Notes: a model not told the origin generated them from the sequence alone. 36,833 nt of DNA from SAR92 bacterium BACL16 MAG-120619-bin48 (GCA_001438605.1 LIDE01000036.1:1-36833), one strand, 5' to 3'. Numbered from the stretch's first letter, positions 16,518-25,849 are shown. Program-made: numbers and translations.

Positions 16518-17998
16518 CCGCGAGACGAACTATGGCAATGAAACAAGAGCAAGCAGTATCCCACCTTATCGGTGGCCAGTGGACCGATTTGCCGACTGGG
16601 AACACCTTGCAGTCGAGCCTCGATCCGGCCACTGGCGAAGTTATCGGGTATTACGTGCCGGGGACAGTGGAATACGCGGATGCGGCTGTGGCGGCAGCGC
16701 GGCGAGCGTTCTCCGAGGGAGAATGGGCGCAGTCTCCAAGACTGCGGGAGCAGGTACTGCTCTCACTGGCTCAGCGTATCGAAGCCGGCAGGGACGAACT
16801 GATTGAACTCCTGTGCCGGGAGAACGGCAAGTTGCGTGGTGAGGCGACCTTCGAAGTCAGCACGGCGATCTCCGAATGCCGATTCTATGCGGGACTAACA
16901 CGCAGCACATTCGGCAGAACGCTAGAGTCTGAGCCAGACACCTGGTCCCTGTTGGTACGTGAACCTGCTGGCGTATGTGCGGTGATCGTACCGTGGAACG
17001 CGCCGGTTATCCTGCTGATTCGCTCACTTGCGCCGGCGCTGGCAGCGGGTTGTACCGTGGTGGTAAAACCGGCACCGCAAACGCCGCTCGCGAACGCCTG
17101 GGTTATGGCCTGTCTGCAGTCGATCACGAATCTGCCCAAAGGCGTGGTCAACTCCGTCAACGAATCGGGAGCTGTTGTCGGCAGGCGCCTGGTAGAATCG
17201 TCCGCTGTCGACGTGATCAGTTTCACCGGTTCAAGTGCGACGGGAAAGCATATCATGGCGGCAGCATCATCCACGCTAAAGCGCCTGTCATTGGAGCTGG
17301 GCGGCAAGGCACCGGCGATTGTTTTTCCGGACGCGGATATGACACAGGTTGTGCCGCAGCTAATCCGATGGTCCATGGTGCTGTCTGGTCAGATGTGCAT
17401 TGCGATTACTCGTATCCTTGTGCATGATAGCTGTTATGACGCCTACGCAGATGCATTGAGGAACACCTACGGAAAACTGCGTATCAAGCCGGGAATCGAA
17501 CCGGACAGCCAGATGGGGCCGCTTATCGACAAGGCAAACCAGTCGCGTGTGCTGGACCTCGCAGCCAGGGCTGGTGATTACGGTCAGGTGCTGTTGCAGG
17601 GAAGCAGCCTGTCCGCGGCCTATCCAGATGGCTGTTTCGTCACACCAACACTGGTCGCCATAGAAGACACCGATAGCCCTCTGGTACAGGAGGAAATATT
17701 TGGTCCGATTATCTGTCTCGAGCGTTTTTACGATGAGACTGATGCCGTGCGCCGCGCTAATGCCACGCGTTACGGTCTGGCCGCGAGCTTGTGGACCACA
17801 GACTTGAATCGAGCGATGCGTGTGTCCCGCAGAATTCGCGCAGGAACAGTTTGGCTCAATTCGCACGGGCGCCTCATCGCCGAGGCAGAAACCGGCGGCT
17901 ATGGAGAGAGTGGATTAGGCCGGCTGCACGGCATAGAAGCCCTGAATGATTTTCTGGAGACCAAGCACATTTACCTGGAAGCGGGGCTGGCACCATGA
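16514..17998 (+). CDS. NAD(P)-dependent aldehyde dehydrogenase 1
   Basis: The 494-residue protein has PWNAPVILLIR (160-170), the NAD-site lysine in VVVKPAPQTP, FTGSSATGK, the general base in LELGGKAP (E261) and the nucleophile in SGQMCIA (C295). It oxidises an aldehyde to an acid, and its place beside an alcohol dehydrogenase and a second aldehyde dehydrogenase suggests aromatic or amine-derived aldehydes. Start ATG 16514 overlaps the E1beta stop; in-frame ATGs at 16532 and 16538 would give slightly shorter forms. A damaged copy of its 3' third is found at 24112-24485. Confidence 0.92.
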   Translation: MTARRTMAMKQEQAVSHLIGGQWTDLPTGNTLQSSLDPATGEVIGYYVPGTVEYADAAVAAARRAFSEGEWAQSPRLREQVLLSLAQRIEAGRDELIELLCRENGKLRGEATFEVSTAISECRFYAGLTRSTFGRTLESEPDTWSLLVREPAGVCAVIVPWNAPVILLIRSLAPALAAGCTVVVKPAPQTPLANAWVMACLQSITNLPKGVVNSVNESGAVVGRRLVESSAVDVISFTGSSATGKHIMAAASSTLKRLSLELGGKAPAIVFPDADMTQVVPQLIRWSMVLSGQMCIAITRILVHDSCYDAYADALRNTYGKLRIKPGIEPDSQMGPLIDKANQSRVLDLAARAGDYGQVLLQGSSLSAAYPDGCFVTPTLVAIEDTDSPLVQEEIFGPIICLERFYDETDAVRRANATRYGLAASLWTTDLNRAMRVSRRIRAGTVWLNSHGRLIAEAETGGYGESGLGRLHGIEALNDFLETKHIYLEAGLAP

Positions 17999-19737
17999 GA
18001 ATGCGGCAGTGCCTATTCGTGATCACTCTGATGCTACTCCCGCTCGTTCAATTCGCGACTGCGGACACTGTGATTGCGGATCAGCGCCCAAATATTCTAA
18101 TCGTAGTTGCAGACGATCTCGGATTCTCGGATATCGAACCCTACGGTGGTGAGATCGCAACACCGACGCTCGCACGTCTGGCAGACAACGGTCTGAAGCT
18201 GACCAATTTTCACTCGCACACCGTATGTACCCCGACGCGAGCGATGTTACTCAGTGGCGTCAACAATCACGCAGTGGGTATCGCTGCGATGGCCGGAGAG
18301 GCGCGTGGCGCCCAGCAGGGCGCGCCAGGGTATGAAGGTTACCTGCGCCACGATGTCCTGACGTTGGCCGATCTGCTGTCAGCCTCGGGCTATCAGTCCT
18401 GGATGTCCGGCAAGTGGGACCTTGGCGGGCGAAATGATGATTCCCTGCTGCCCAATCAACGGGGGTTTGATCGATCCTTTGCGCTGGTAGAGGGGAGTGC
18501 AGATTTCTTTCGGGTCTATCCTGCGCTTGCCGAACTCCCCGACGTTAACTATCGGCTGGATGGAAAGAAACATCCGCCGACAGAACCCTTCTACATCACA
18601 GATGTGTATACCGATTACGCGCTGGAGTTCATCCAGGAGCTCGATGAGGAAAAACCTTTTTTCGGTTATCTGACCTACACGGCACCGCATTATCCACTGC
18701 AGGCACCCGATAGCTTCATAAGGCAATATGACGGTGTGTATGAGGTGGGTTATGCCACTATACGTGAAGCCCGACTGAAAGGTATGGTATCTCAGGGTGT
18801 GATCGAGAACCCCAAAGCCTCTCCGCCTACTCCTCTCTGGCCGAGTTGGAGTGAACTATCGGCCACGCAGCAGGCTTTCGAAGCCCGGCGTATGGCTGTT
18901 TACGCAGCAATGATCACAGCGATGGATGCGCAACTGTCGCGTGTGATCAAAGTGCTTGAAGATAGTGGTCGCCTCGATAACACGTTAATTGTATTTCTAT
19001 CCGATAACGGCCCAGAGGGCGGCAATCCCCTGGACTGGGCTGATTTCTACACCGATTGGGCCATAAGCAATTTCGATCTATCGCTGGCAAATCTCGGTCG
19101 TCCTCATTCCTATGCCTGGACCGGCCCCCGCTGGGCTGAGGTGAGTGCAACGCCTTTCGCGCTTTTCAAGGGGTTCGCCAGCGAGGGGGGCACGCGTGTA
19201 CCCGCTATCATCCACTGGCCTGCCGGTCTCGAGCGTGTCGGCGTTTCCGACGAGTACCTCCATGTGCTCGATGTGCCGGCAACGCTGCTGGATATCGCGG
19301 GTGTGCCACATTCCGGCACTGAGACTACTGGGCACAAGGCGAGAAAGCTTGAGGGGCGGGTGCTGACCCCATTTCTTGCGTCCAGGCAATCAACTGTTGA
19401 TGACACGGTACACGTTTGGGAAATATTTGATCGCAGGGCAGTGCGTGCCGGTAAGTGGAAAATGACTTACGCCAATGCTCGGTGGGGAAAGGGTGACGGC
19501 TGGTCTCTCTATGATCTCGAGGCAGACCCCACTGAGGTCACTGACGTCATTTTGCAATACCCTGAGGTGGCCGCACGCCTGTTGCAAGAGTGGGAGCACT
19601 ACGTGGAAGCCAATCATCTGATCCTGCTCGAGGGCGGTCTCAATCTGCGCTGGACCAATCTGTTCACCCATTTCGACTGGGCGCCCGTGCCACCTGGGGC
19701 ATCAAGCCCGAGCGAGTCGGAGGACGAAAAGGAATGA
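17995..19737 (+). CDS. Type I sulfatase (arylsulfatase family), exported
   Basis: 580 residues with a signal peptide (about 1-24) and the sulfatase fold. PNILIVVADDLGFSD carries the metal-binding Asp pair, and HTVCTPTRAMLLSG carries the modification motif C-x-P-x-R with C78 as the residue converted to formylglycine. FLSDNGPEGG supplies further metal ligands and GGTRVPAIIHWP lies near the C-terminal subdomain. It hydrolyses sulfate esters in the periplasm, most often aryl sulfates for this size class. The maturing enzyme is not encoded here. Start and stop overlap both neighbours by ATGA, so it is embedded in the operon. Threonine in the fourth motif position (instead of the usual Ser/Ala) is allowed by C-x-P-x-R. 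Confidence 0.92.
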   Translation: MRMRQCLFVITLMLLPLVQFATADTVIADQRPNILIVVADDLGFSDIEPYGGEIATPTLARLADNGLKLTNFHSHTVCTPTRAMLLSGVNNHAVGIAAMAGEARGAQQGAPGYEGYLRHDVLTLADLLSASGYQSWMSGKWDLGGRNDDSLLPNQRGFDRSFALVEGSADFFRVYPALAELPDVNYRLDGKKHPPTEPFYITDVYTDYALEFIQELDEEKPFFGYLTYTAPHYPLQAPDSFIRQYDGVYEVGYATIREARLKGMVSQGVIENPKASPPTPLWPSWSELSATQQAFEARRMAVYAAMITAMDAQLSRVIKVLEDSGRLDNTLIVFLSDNGPEGGNPLDWADFYTDWAISNFDLSLANLGRPHSYAWTGPRWAEVSATPFALFKGFASEGGTRVPAIIHWPAGLERVGVSDEYLHVLDVPATLLDIAGVPHSGTETTGHKARKLEGRVLTPFLASRQSTVDDTVHVWEIFDRRAVRAGKWKMTYANARWGKGDGWSLYDLEADPTEVTDVILQYPEVAARLLQEWEHYVEANHLILLEGGLNLRWTNLFTHFDWAPVPPGASSPSESEDEKE

Positions 19738-20849
19738 TGACCTGCGAGGCCTGGGTTCGCCGAGCCAAGGAGCTGCCTTTTGAACGTACTCGCATTGAGC
19801 TCGACGAACTGAGAGCTGGTGAAGTCCTGGTCGAACTCACAGCTACGGGTATTTGCCATATGGATGTGGAAGCCAAGGACATCGTCCCGCTTCCTGCCGT
19901 TTTTGGTCACGAAGGTGTCGGACGTGTGGCGCGTGTTGCTTCTGGTGTCCAGGACTTTGCTATTGGTGATCGCGTTGTGATGACCTATGCAGCCTGTGGC
20001 AGCTGCAGTCACTGCCGGGAGCGCGCGCCCTACCATTGCGACGATAGTTGGGAGCTCACGTTTTCTGGTCGGCGTGGCGATGGCAGTGCTACTGCCAGAG
20101 AAAATGGCGAACCAATCAGCGCTGCTTTTTTTCAGCAGTCGTCCTTCGCGCGTTACGCCATTACACCCGCCCGCGGTTTGGCGCGCGTTGCTCCGTCGCT
20201 CAAGATAGACGATACGCTACTGGCAGCATTTCCCTGCGGGGTTTTGACGGGAGCTGGGGTGGTTGCCCGTCAGTTTGGTTTCAGCGGCGGTGAGGCCCTT
20301 GCGGTTTTCGGTGTCGGTGCAGTGGGGCTCAGTGCAATCATGGCGGCCCGCAAGTTGGGTGCGCGTTCGATAGTTGCGGTGGATGTCAGGGCCGAGCGAC
20401 TGGCGCTGGCGAAAGAGCTTGGTGCGACACATGTTATCAACGCCGCTGAGGAGCCTGATGTCGTTGCGCGCCTCAGCCACCTATTCCCTCGCGGATTACC
20501 TTTTGTTCTCGATACATCCGGTAACGCCAACGCTTTCCAGAGTGCCATGCGCTCGCTGGCAACGGGTGGTCGCATGGCGGTCTGCATTCTACCGGCACCC
20601 ATGGAGGATTTTCAGTTCAAACCCTTCGAGTTGTTCAAGCGGGCGGCAGCGCTCGAAGCGGTTTCCTTTGGCAGTGCCGAGGCGATACGTTTCGTCCCCG
20701 AGATGATCAGCTGGTACGAGCGTGGCGAGTTTCCTGTCGATCGACTCGTCACAGTGTTCCCCTTCAGCAATCTGAATGAGGCTATTGCCGCATCCGAGTC
20801 TGGCGCTGTTATCAAGCCGGTGCTGGACCTGCGTCCGCAGTTCCAATGA
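19734..20849 (+). CDS. Zinc-dependent alcohol dehydrogenase, aryl-alcohol dehydrogenase type
   Basis: 371 residues of the medium-chain family. Catalytic zinc ligands are C41 (TGICHMD) and the His of GHEGVG (H59); the structural zinc site is C88, C91, C94, C102 (CGSCSHCRERAPYHC). The Rossmann motif is VFGVGAVGLSA. The pattern, including FFQQSSFARYA and PCGVLTGAG, resembles benzyl/aryl-alcohol dehydrogenases, which interconvert an aromatic alcohol and its aldehyde with NAD+. Start ATG 19734 overlaps the sulfatase stop; ATG 19737 is directly adjacent. The frame runs on upstream inside the sulfatase gene but without homology to the family. Confidence 0.9.
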   Translation: MMTCEAWVRRAKELPFERTRIELDELRAGEVLVELTATGICHMDVEAKDIVPLPAVFGHEGVGRVARVASGVQDFAIGDRVVMTYAACGSCSHCRERAPYHCDDSWELTFSGRRGDGSATARENGEPISAAFFQQSSFARYAITPARGLARVAPSLKIDDTLLAAFPCGVLTGAGVVARQFGFSGGEALAVFGVGAVGLSAIMAARKLGARSIVAVDVRAERLALAKELGATHVINAAEEPDVVARLSHLFPRGLPFVLDTSGNANAFQSAMRSLATGGRMAVCILPAPMEDFQFKPFELFKRAAALEAVSFGSAEAIRFVPEMISWYERGEFPVDRLVTVFPFSNLNEAIAASESGAVIKPVLDLRPQFQ

Positions 20850-20874
20850 ACCAGTGTTTAGCGAGGTCTATTAA

Positions 20875-22395
20875 ATGGTACCGATGCCCCAACTCCGCCC
20901 TGATGTAGCGAGCTTTATCGGCACGGTGCGTCCGATGCTTATCGGTGACGAATGGCATAGATGCGACAAGCGTTTCGCGGTGTACAACCCGGCGACGGGC
21001 GCTGTATTGGCGGAAGTCTGCGATGGTGGCGTGGTGGAGGTTGATGCCGCGGTAGTAGCTGCGCGGCGCGCCTTCGAGGATCACAGCTGGCGCCGGATGG
21101 CGCCCGCAGCGAGGACGGAACTGCTATGGAAGCTAGCCGACTTGCTGCTTGCCAACGCTGAGCAACTGGTCGAGCTCGAAGTGATGAATCAGGGAAAGTC
21201 CGCTGAGCTGGCGACGCATCTTGATGTTCATGGCTCTGCCGAATCACTGCGGTACTACGCGGGCTGGTGTACGAAGCTTGAAGGCACAACCCTCGATATC
21301 TCCTTTCCAGACTTTCGCGGAAAAAATGGGCAGGGTCCAGCTTATCATGCATACAGCGTGAAGGAGCCGATTGGTGTCGTTGCTGCGATTGTGCCGTGGA
21401 ATGTGCCGTTGGTTATGGCGATTGCGAAGTTGGCGCCGGCGTTGACGGCCGGGTGTACCGTTGTACTGCGGCCAGCGCAGGAGACGCCCCTGACGACGTT
21501 AAGGTTGGGTGAACTGATTCTTGAAGCGGGCTTTCCGCCCGGTGTCGTCAACATCGTTACAGGTTTTGGTCCCGAGGTGCCTGCAGCGCTCGCGAACCAC
21601 CACGACGTCGACATGGTCTCCTTCACTGGCTCGACCGCAGTTGGCCGCAAGATTGTTGAAGCGGCAGGGAACAGCAATTTAAAACGTGTCTGCCTCGAGC
21701 TTGGCGGAAATCGCCCGGTCATTGTCTGCGCGGATGCGGATCTTGATGCAGCGGCCCAGGCAGCTGTCGATGGTCTGATGATCAATTCGGGCCAGATGTG
21801 CTTTGCAGGGTCGCGTCTTCTTGTAGAGCGATCGATCTTCGACGCATTCATGCAGCGTGTCGCGTCGATTGCTGGCGCCATGAGGCTCGGGCCGGGCTGG
21901 GATTCCGCCGCCGCGCTCGGCCCGCTTATTTCAGCCAGGCAGCGGGACAGTGTGGCACAGGTGGTAGCGCAGGCCTGCGCAACCCCTGGAATAAGCCTGC
22001 TAACGGGTGGCAAGGCGTGTGAAGGGGCAGGCTTTTTCTACGAGCCCACGGTGTTTGCGTGTCCAGACCACAGCGCGGCGATCGTACAGATGGAAGTTTT
22101 TGGTCCTGTTATCACCGGCACACCCTTTGAGTCCGCGAGTGATCTCTATCAGGTCGCAAAGCTTGCGAATGACACCGAATACGGGTTAACAGCCAGTGTG
22201 TGGACGAAAGACCTCAGTCTGGCTCACCGTCTCGCTGCGGAAATTCGCTCCGGTATGGTCTGGATCAACTGCGCATACGCCTTTGACGAAGGCTTACCCT
22301 TTGGCGGCTACAAACAGTCTGGTTGGGGCAGGGAGGGGTCTCGGCTGGGGGTCGAGGAATACCTGCAGTCAAAGTCTGTTATAGCCGCGCTCTAG
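20875..22395 (+). CDS. NAD(P)-dependent aldehyde dehydrogenase 2
   Basis: 506 residues. Landmarks are IVPWNVPLVMA (172-182), FTGSTAVGRK (250-259), the base in LELGGN (E275), the nucleophile in SGQMCFAG (C309) and YKQSGWGREGSRLGVEEYL near the end. It belongs to a different branch from aldehyde dehydrogenase 1; the SGWGRE ending is typical of betaine-aldehyde/phenylacetaldehyde-type enzymes. The position normally held by the NAD-binding lysine (TVVxKPA) is arginine here (R199). A truncated paralogue of its C-terminal third lies on the opposite strand at 24499-25060. The gap to the alcohol dehydrogenase is 25 bases with a GAGG ribosome site. Confidence 0.92.
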   Translation: MVPMPQLRPDVASFIGTVRPMLIGDEWHRCDKRFAVYNPATGAVLAEVCDGGVVEVDAAVVAARRAFEDHSWRRMAPAARTELLWKLADLLLANAEQLVELEVMNQGKSAELATHLDVHGSAESLRYYAGWCTKLEGTTLDISFPDFRGKNGQGPAYHAYSVKEPIGVVAAIVPWNVPLVMAIAKLAPALTAGCTVVLRPAQETPLTTLRLGELILEAGFPPGVVNIVTGFGPEVPAALANHHDVDMVSFTGSTAVGRKIVEAAGNSNLKRVCLELGGNRPVIVCADADLDAAAQAAVDGLMINSGQMCFAGSRLLVERSIFDAFMQRVASIAGAMRLGPGWDSAAALGPLISARQRDSVAQVVAQACATPGISLLTGGKACEGAGFFYEPTVFACPDHSAAIVQMEVFGPVITGTPFESASDLYQVAKLANDTEYGLTASVWTKDLSLAHRLAAEIRSGMVWINCAYAFDEGLPFGGYKQSGWGREGSRLGVEEYLQSKSVIAAL

Positions 22396-22412
22396 TTCGG
22401 AGGAGGTTTCTC

Positions 22413-24110
22413 ATGCAAAGTCGATTAATCGGTTTTATCTGTCGCGCGGTTGCCTTAAGCGCAATTGTCCTGAGCGGCCACTCGCTTGCAGTCGATACAG
22501 TTTCAGAACTGAAATTCGTCCCTAACCCATCTGGCCGGGTCCCTCTTGCTGCGGCGATTGAGTTCTCGGGTCCTCCCGGATTACGGCTCAAGCTCACCAT
22601 CTCAAGTGGCGACGAGCATTACACCTTCAGCGGTGGCCCTGAGTGGATGCTGGACGCGGAGCACTATCGCGTGCCCGTGTTGGGTATGCGACCTGCACGT
22701 GAGCATGCCATTCAACTCGATGTGTTCCGCGGTGATCAACTATTGGCCGAGCGTAGCTTCTCCCACAAGACGCCTTCTCTGCCAGACAACCCTCTGGCGT
22801 TTCCGCCCTTTCAGGTCAAGGTTCTGGAAGCAGACCGCCTGGAGCCTGGGGTTACCTTCCTGAGTGTGCGCCGGCGAGCGCTCGGTCGCTCCCAATGGCT
22901 CACACCGGCACAGCACCGCTTCTCAACGCAATGGGGCATGCTTGTGGCTTTCGACCAGCATGCAGAGGTCGTCTGGTGGTATGAGTCTGACAGCCGAACA
23001 GCCGGGATAGAGCGACTGCACAACGGCAACATCCTTATGCATCGTACGGATTTTTCCGCGGTCGAGATAGACATGCTGGGCTTCGTGAAAAACCAGTACT
23101 ACGCAGAGCAGCGGCCCTCCCCAAAGCCGGAAAACCCTGACGCTGTCCCGATCCATGGCATCCAAACGCTGCACCATCAGCCGCATCAAATGCCTAACGG
23201 CGACTTTTTGAGCTTTTCCGCCAACGCCTATCCCATCGAGAACTACATCAGTTCCGAGAATGATCCTCTCGCGCCGCGGAAGGATGCGATGGTGATGGCC
23301 GACACGGTGATGCAGTTTACGCCCGAGGGAGAGGTCGTATGGCGCTGGAATACCATGGATTATCTGGACCCATTTCGTATTGGCTATGACACGTTCTGGG
23401 CGTACTGGTGGGTGAGGGGGTTTGACCAGCACGTCGACTGGACGCACGCCAACGGCGTGTCCTATGACGCCAGCGACGACAGCGTGCTGATCTCCCTGCG
23501 CAACCAGAGTGCTGTGCTGAAGATTGACCGAAGCACCGGAGATATAAAGTGGATCCTGGGCCGTCACGACAACTGGCCGCCTTCCCTGGAGAGCAAGCTA
23601 CTGACGCCGGCAGGCCCGGGCCCTTTCATGTGGCAGGCTTATCAGCACAATCCGCGTGTGACATCCAAGGGCACCGTCATACTGTTTGATAACCGTGCTC
23701 ACGGCGGTGCAATGCCCTTTGAGGAGCGCCCCCCAGCGTACAAGGGATTCAGCCGTGGCGTGGAGTATCTGGTTGATGAGAGTGCCATGACTGTTCGCCA
23801 GGTCTGGGCTTCGTCCGATGGCAGCGAGGATTACGCCTGCTTTACCAACGCGATGAGCGATGCCTCGCGCTTGCCAAAAACAGATAACCGACTGGTGATT
23901 CATGCGTTCTGCCTCCCGCGCGACGAGGGCATGACCGAAGACGAGATGGACGAGACACGACGCGCACCGGGTGACTTCCCGTACGGCGGCAGAATCCTGG
24001 AGTTCAGCGACGGGGAGGTTGTGCTATGGATCGACGTCGTTGACCCGAATGATCTCATTCAGTGGGAAGTGTACGGGGGGTTTCGCAACTCAGGACTGTA
24101 CGCCCAGTAG
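22413..24110 (+). CDS. PAPS-independent arylsulfate sulfotransferase (ASST family), exported
   Basis: 565 residues with a signal peptide (about 1-27) and a strong AGGAGG site six bases upstream. An N-terminal beta domain is followed by a propeller with the family's active-site blocks: LHHQPHQMPNGDFL (histidines 254, 255, 258), DWTHANGVSYDASDDSVLIS (H345), SLRNQ (R363) and QHNPRV.SKGT..LFDN (H412). In known ASSTs a histidine takes sulfate from an aryl sulfate and passes it to another phenol, in the periplasm and without PAPS. The spacing H345-R363 matches what I recall of the E. coli enzyme. It closes the operon that also encodes a sulfatase. Recognition is by motifs and overall layout. Confidence 0.88.
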   Translation: MQSRLIGFICRAVALSAIVLSGHSLAVDTVSELKFVPNPSGRVPLAAAIEFSGPPGLRLKLTISSGDEHYTFSGGPEWMLDAEHYRVPVLGMRPAREHAIQLDVFRGDQLLAERSFSHKTPSLPDNPLAFPPFQVKVLEADRLEPGVTFLSVRRRALGRSQWLTPAQHRFSTQWGMLVAFDQHAEVVWWYESDSRTAGIERLHNGNILMHRTDFSAVEIDMLGFVKNQYYAEQRPSPKPENPDAVPIHGIQTLHHQPHQMPNGDFLSFSANAYPIENYISSENDPLAPRKDAMVMADTVMQFTPEGEVVWRWNTMDYLDPFRIGYDTFWAYWWVRGFDQHVDWTHANGVSYDASDDSVLISLRNQSAVLKIDRSTGDIKWILGRHDNWPPSLESKLLTPAGPGPFMWQAYQHNPRVTSKGTVILFDNRAHGGAMPFEERPPAYKGFSRGVEYLVDESAMTVRQVWASSDGSEDYACFTNAMSDASRLPKTDNRLVIHAFCLPRDEGMTEDEMDETRRAPGDFPYGGRILEFSDGEVVLWIDVVDPNDLIQWEVYGGFRNSGLYAQ

Positions 24111-24111
24111 C

Positions 24112-24485
24112 CTGGACCTCTTAGCCAGGGCTGGTATTACGGTCAGGTGCTGTTGCAGGGTGGACAGCCTGTCCGCGGCCTGTCCAGATGGCTGTTTTGT
24201 CACACCAACACTGGTCGCCATAGAAGACACCGATAGCCCTCTGGTACAGGAGGAAATATTTGGTCCGATTAATTGTCTCGAGCGTTTTTACGATGAGACC
24301 GATGTCGTGCGCCGCACTAATGCCACGCGCTACCGTTTGGCTCAACTCGCACGCGCGCCTCATCGCCGAGGCAGAGACCGGTGGCTATGGTGAGAGTAGA
24401 TTGGGCCGGCTGCACGGCATAGAGGCCTTGAATGATTTTCTGGAGACAAAGCATTGTTACCTGGAAGCGGGGCTGGCATCGTGAG
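24112..24485 (+). pseudogene. Remnant copy of the 3' end of aldehyde dehydrogenase 1
   Basis: From CTGGACCTC at 24112 to GGCTGGCATCGTGAG near 24485 the DNA is an almost exact copy (about 94% by eye) of 17550-17999. It has a one-base deletion early on and an internal deletion of about 75 bases corresponding to roughly 17774-17848, so it cannot encode a product. It starts two bases after the arylsulfotransferase stop and ends at the original gene's end, including the overlap with the next start codon. It has no start region. Confidence 0.9.
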
Positions 24486-24498
24486 CTGGTTTAAGCGG

Positions 24499-25060
24499 CT
24501 ATAATGCAACGATCACTGATTTGGGCTGGAGAAATTCCTCTACGCCTAGCCGTGATCCCTCCCTGCCCCAGCCGGATTGCTTGTATCCTCCGAACGGTAA
24601 GCCCTCATCGAATGCAAATGGGCAGTTTACCCAGACCATGCCTGCCTGTATTTCTGCGGACAACCGGTGGGCACGGCTGAGGTCCCGTGTCCAAAGGCTG
24701 GCAGTCAAGCCATAGTCGGTGTCATTTGCCAGCGCCGCAATGTGCAAAATGTCGCTGGAGTTCTCAAAGGGTGTTGCAGTGATTACCGGGCCAAACACCT
24801 CGTCCCTGACGACAGGTAGAGTCTGGTCGGGGCACACCATCACTGTCGGTTCGATATAGTATCCGTGTTCACCCAGCAACCGCCCCCCCGTGAGAATCTT
24901 CGCGTTGCCGCTGCGTGCTGACTCGATGTAGCTGCTGACGCGCCCTCTGTGCTTTTGCGATACCAGCGGACCCAGTTCGCTCTCGGGATCCCACCCAGGC
25001 CCCACAGTCATCCCGGCAGCGATGCTAGCGACCCTTTCAATAACATCATCGAAAGGGGAT
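24499..25060 (-). pseudogene. Truncated aldehyde dehydrogenase, C-terminal third (paralogue of aldehyde dehydrogenase 2)
   Basis: The reverse strand encodes about 185 residues that align with the last third of aldehyde dehydrogenase 2: DDVIERVASIAAGMTVGPGW, DEVFGPVITATPF, DTDYGLTASLWT and YKQSGWGREGSRLGVEEF. The cofactor domain and catalytic Cys and Glu are missing. Homology starts abruptly at about 25055, where it is joined to the 3' end of the second GntR gene. The natural stop is kept (24499). A methionine at 25011 could start a 170-residue peptide but it would not be a working enzyme. Confidence 0.88.
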
Positions 25061-25702
25061 TACATTAATAAGTCCTCGATATTCCATCCTCAAACTTTCA
25101 ATGTGCACGCGCATTCTGAGAGCGGCATAGGTTGGGTCTCCGGTCTCCAGTGCCTTGATAATCTCTCTGTGATCGCGTGCGGCGGTTTCGTTCTCTGTGT
25201 GTTGTCCGGCCTTGAGGTAGCATAGCAATGGGTAGTTGAGAATCGGTTTCAGCCAGGATTGTAGGGCCCGACTTCCCGACAGGGAGTGGATCCCATCATG
25301 GAATCTGGCGTTAAGCGCCAAAAAGTTCTGCTCATCGCCAGCTGGTACTGCCTCAAGTTGGTCCTGGATGCGCTTAATATTGTCCAACTGTGAGGGAGTT
25401 ATGCGTGATGCGACCAGACCCACGCTGTAGCTTTCCAGGTTGGCCAAAATGTCATAGATGATTTCGATGTTTTCCTCGCTGACGTCTTTGACATAGGAGC
25501 GACGGTTCTCCTTGATGTCCACCAGTCCCTCGGCAGCCAGTTGTCTAATAGCTTGGCGTACTGGTGTTCGGCTGATGTTCAGAATTTCAGAAAACACTTC
25601 CTCCCGGAGGTGATAACCTGGCAGATAGGTACGCTGGATAATGCCTTCGAATATTGCGTTGTAAGCGGTCTTTATCGCGGTCGAATTGTCTTTCTTTTTC
25701 AT
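25046..25702 (-). CDS. GntR-family transcriptional regulator, FadR/FCD subfamily (copy 2, altered C-terminus)
   Basis: 218 residues from ATG 25702. The winged helix-turn-helix has LREEVFSEILNISRTPVRQA and GLVDIKENRRSYV, almost the same as copy 1 at 1905-2537. The FCD domain retains NARFHDGIHSLSGS, AARDHREII and RMRVHIESL. After RMEYRG the sequence LINVIPFR comes from read-through into the truncated aldehyde dehydrogenase (its DNA overlaps 25046-25060), so the original last residues were lost, though the domain itself looks complete. It may compete with, or replace, copy 1 on the shared operator. An upstream start to 25855 is open but unsupported. I see no regulon operator directly upstream. 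Confidence 0.87.
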   Translation of the reverse strand: MKKKDNSTAIKTAYNAIFEGIIQRTYLPGYHLREEVFSEILNISRTPVRQAIRQLAAEGLVDIKENRRSYVKDVSEENIEIIYDILANLESYSVGLVASRITPSQLDNIKRIQDQLEAVPAGDEQNFLALNARFHDGIHSLSGSRALQSWLKPILNYPLLCYLKAGQHTENETAARDHREIIKALETGDPTYAALRMRVHIESLRMEYRGLINVIPFR

Positions 25703-25849
25703 ACACGTCTCGTTAGGTGCTTTAAGTTTATTGATGTTCCGGAAGTATACACTTTGTCGAGCTTGTCTTGTATTGGCGGTGAAGTGGCTGCCACAACCCT
25801 GCGCGTGCTGAATCGTGCTAGCAAAGACTGTGCACGCTGAACCTCCAAT

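Noticed and set aside
25740-25765. Operator-like GTATACAC upstream of GntR copy 2
   Set aside because: The symmetry differs from the regulon palindrome and several core bases do not match.
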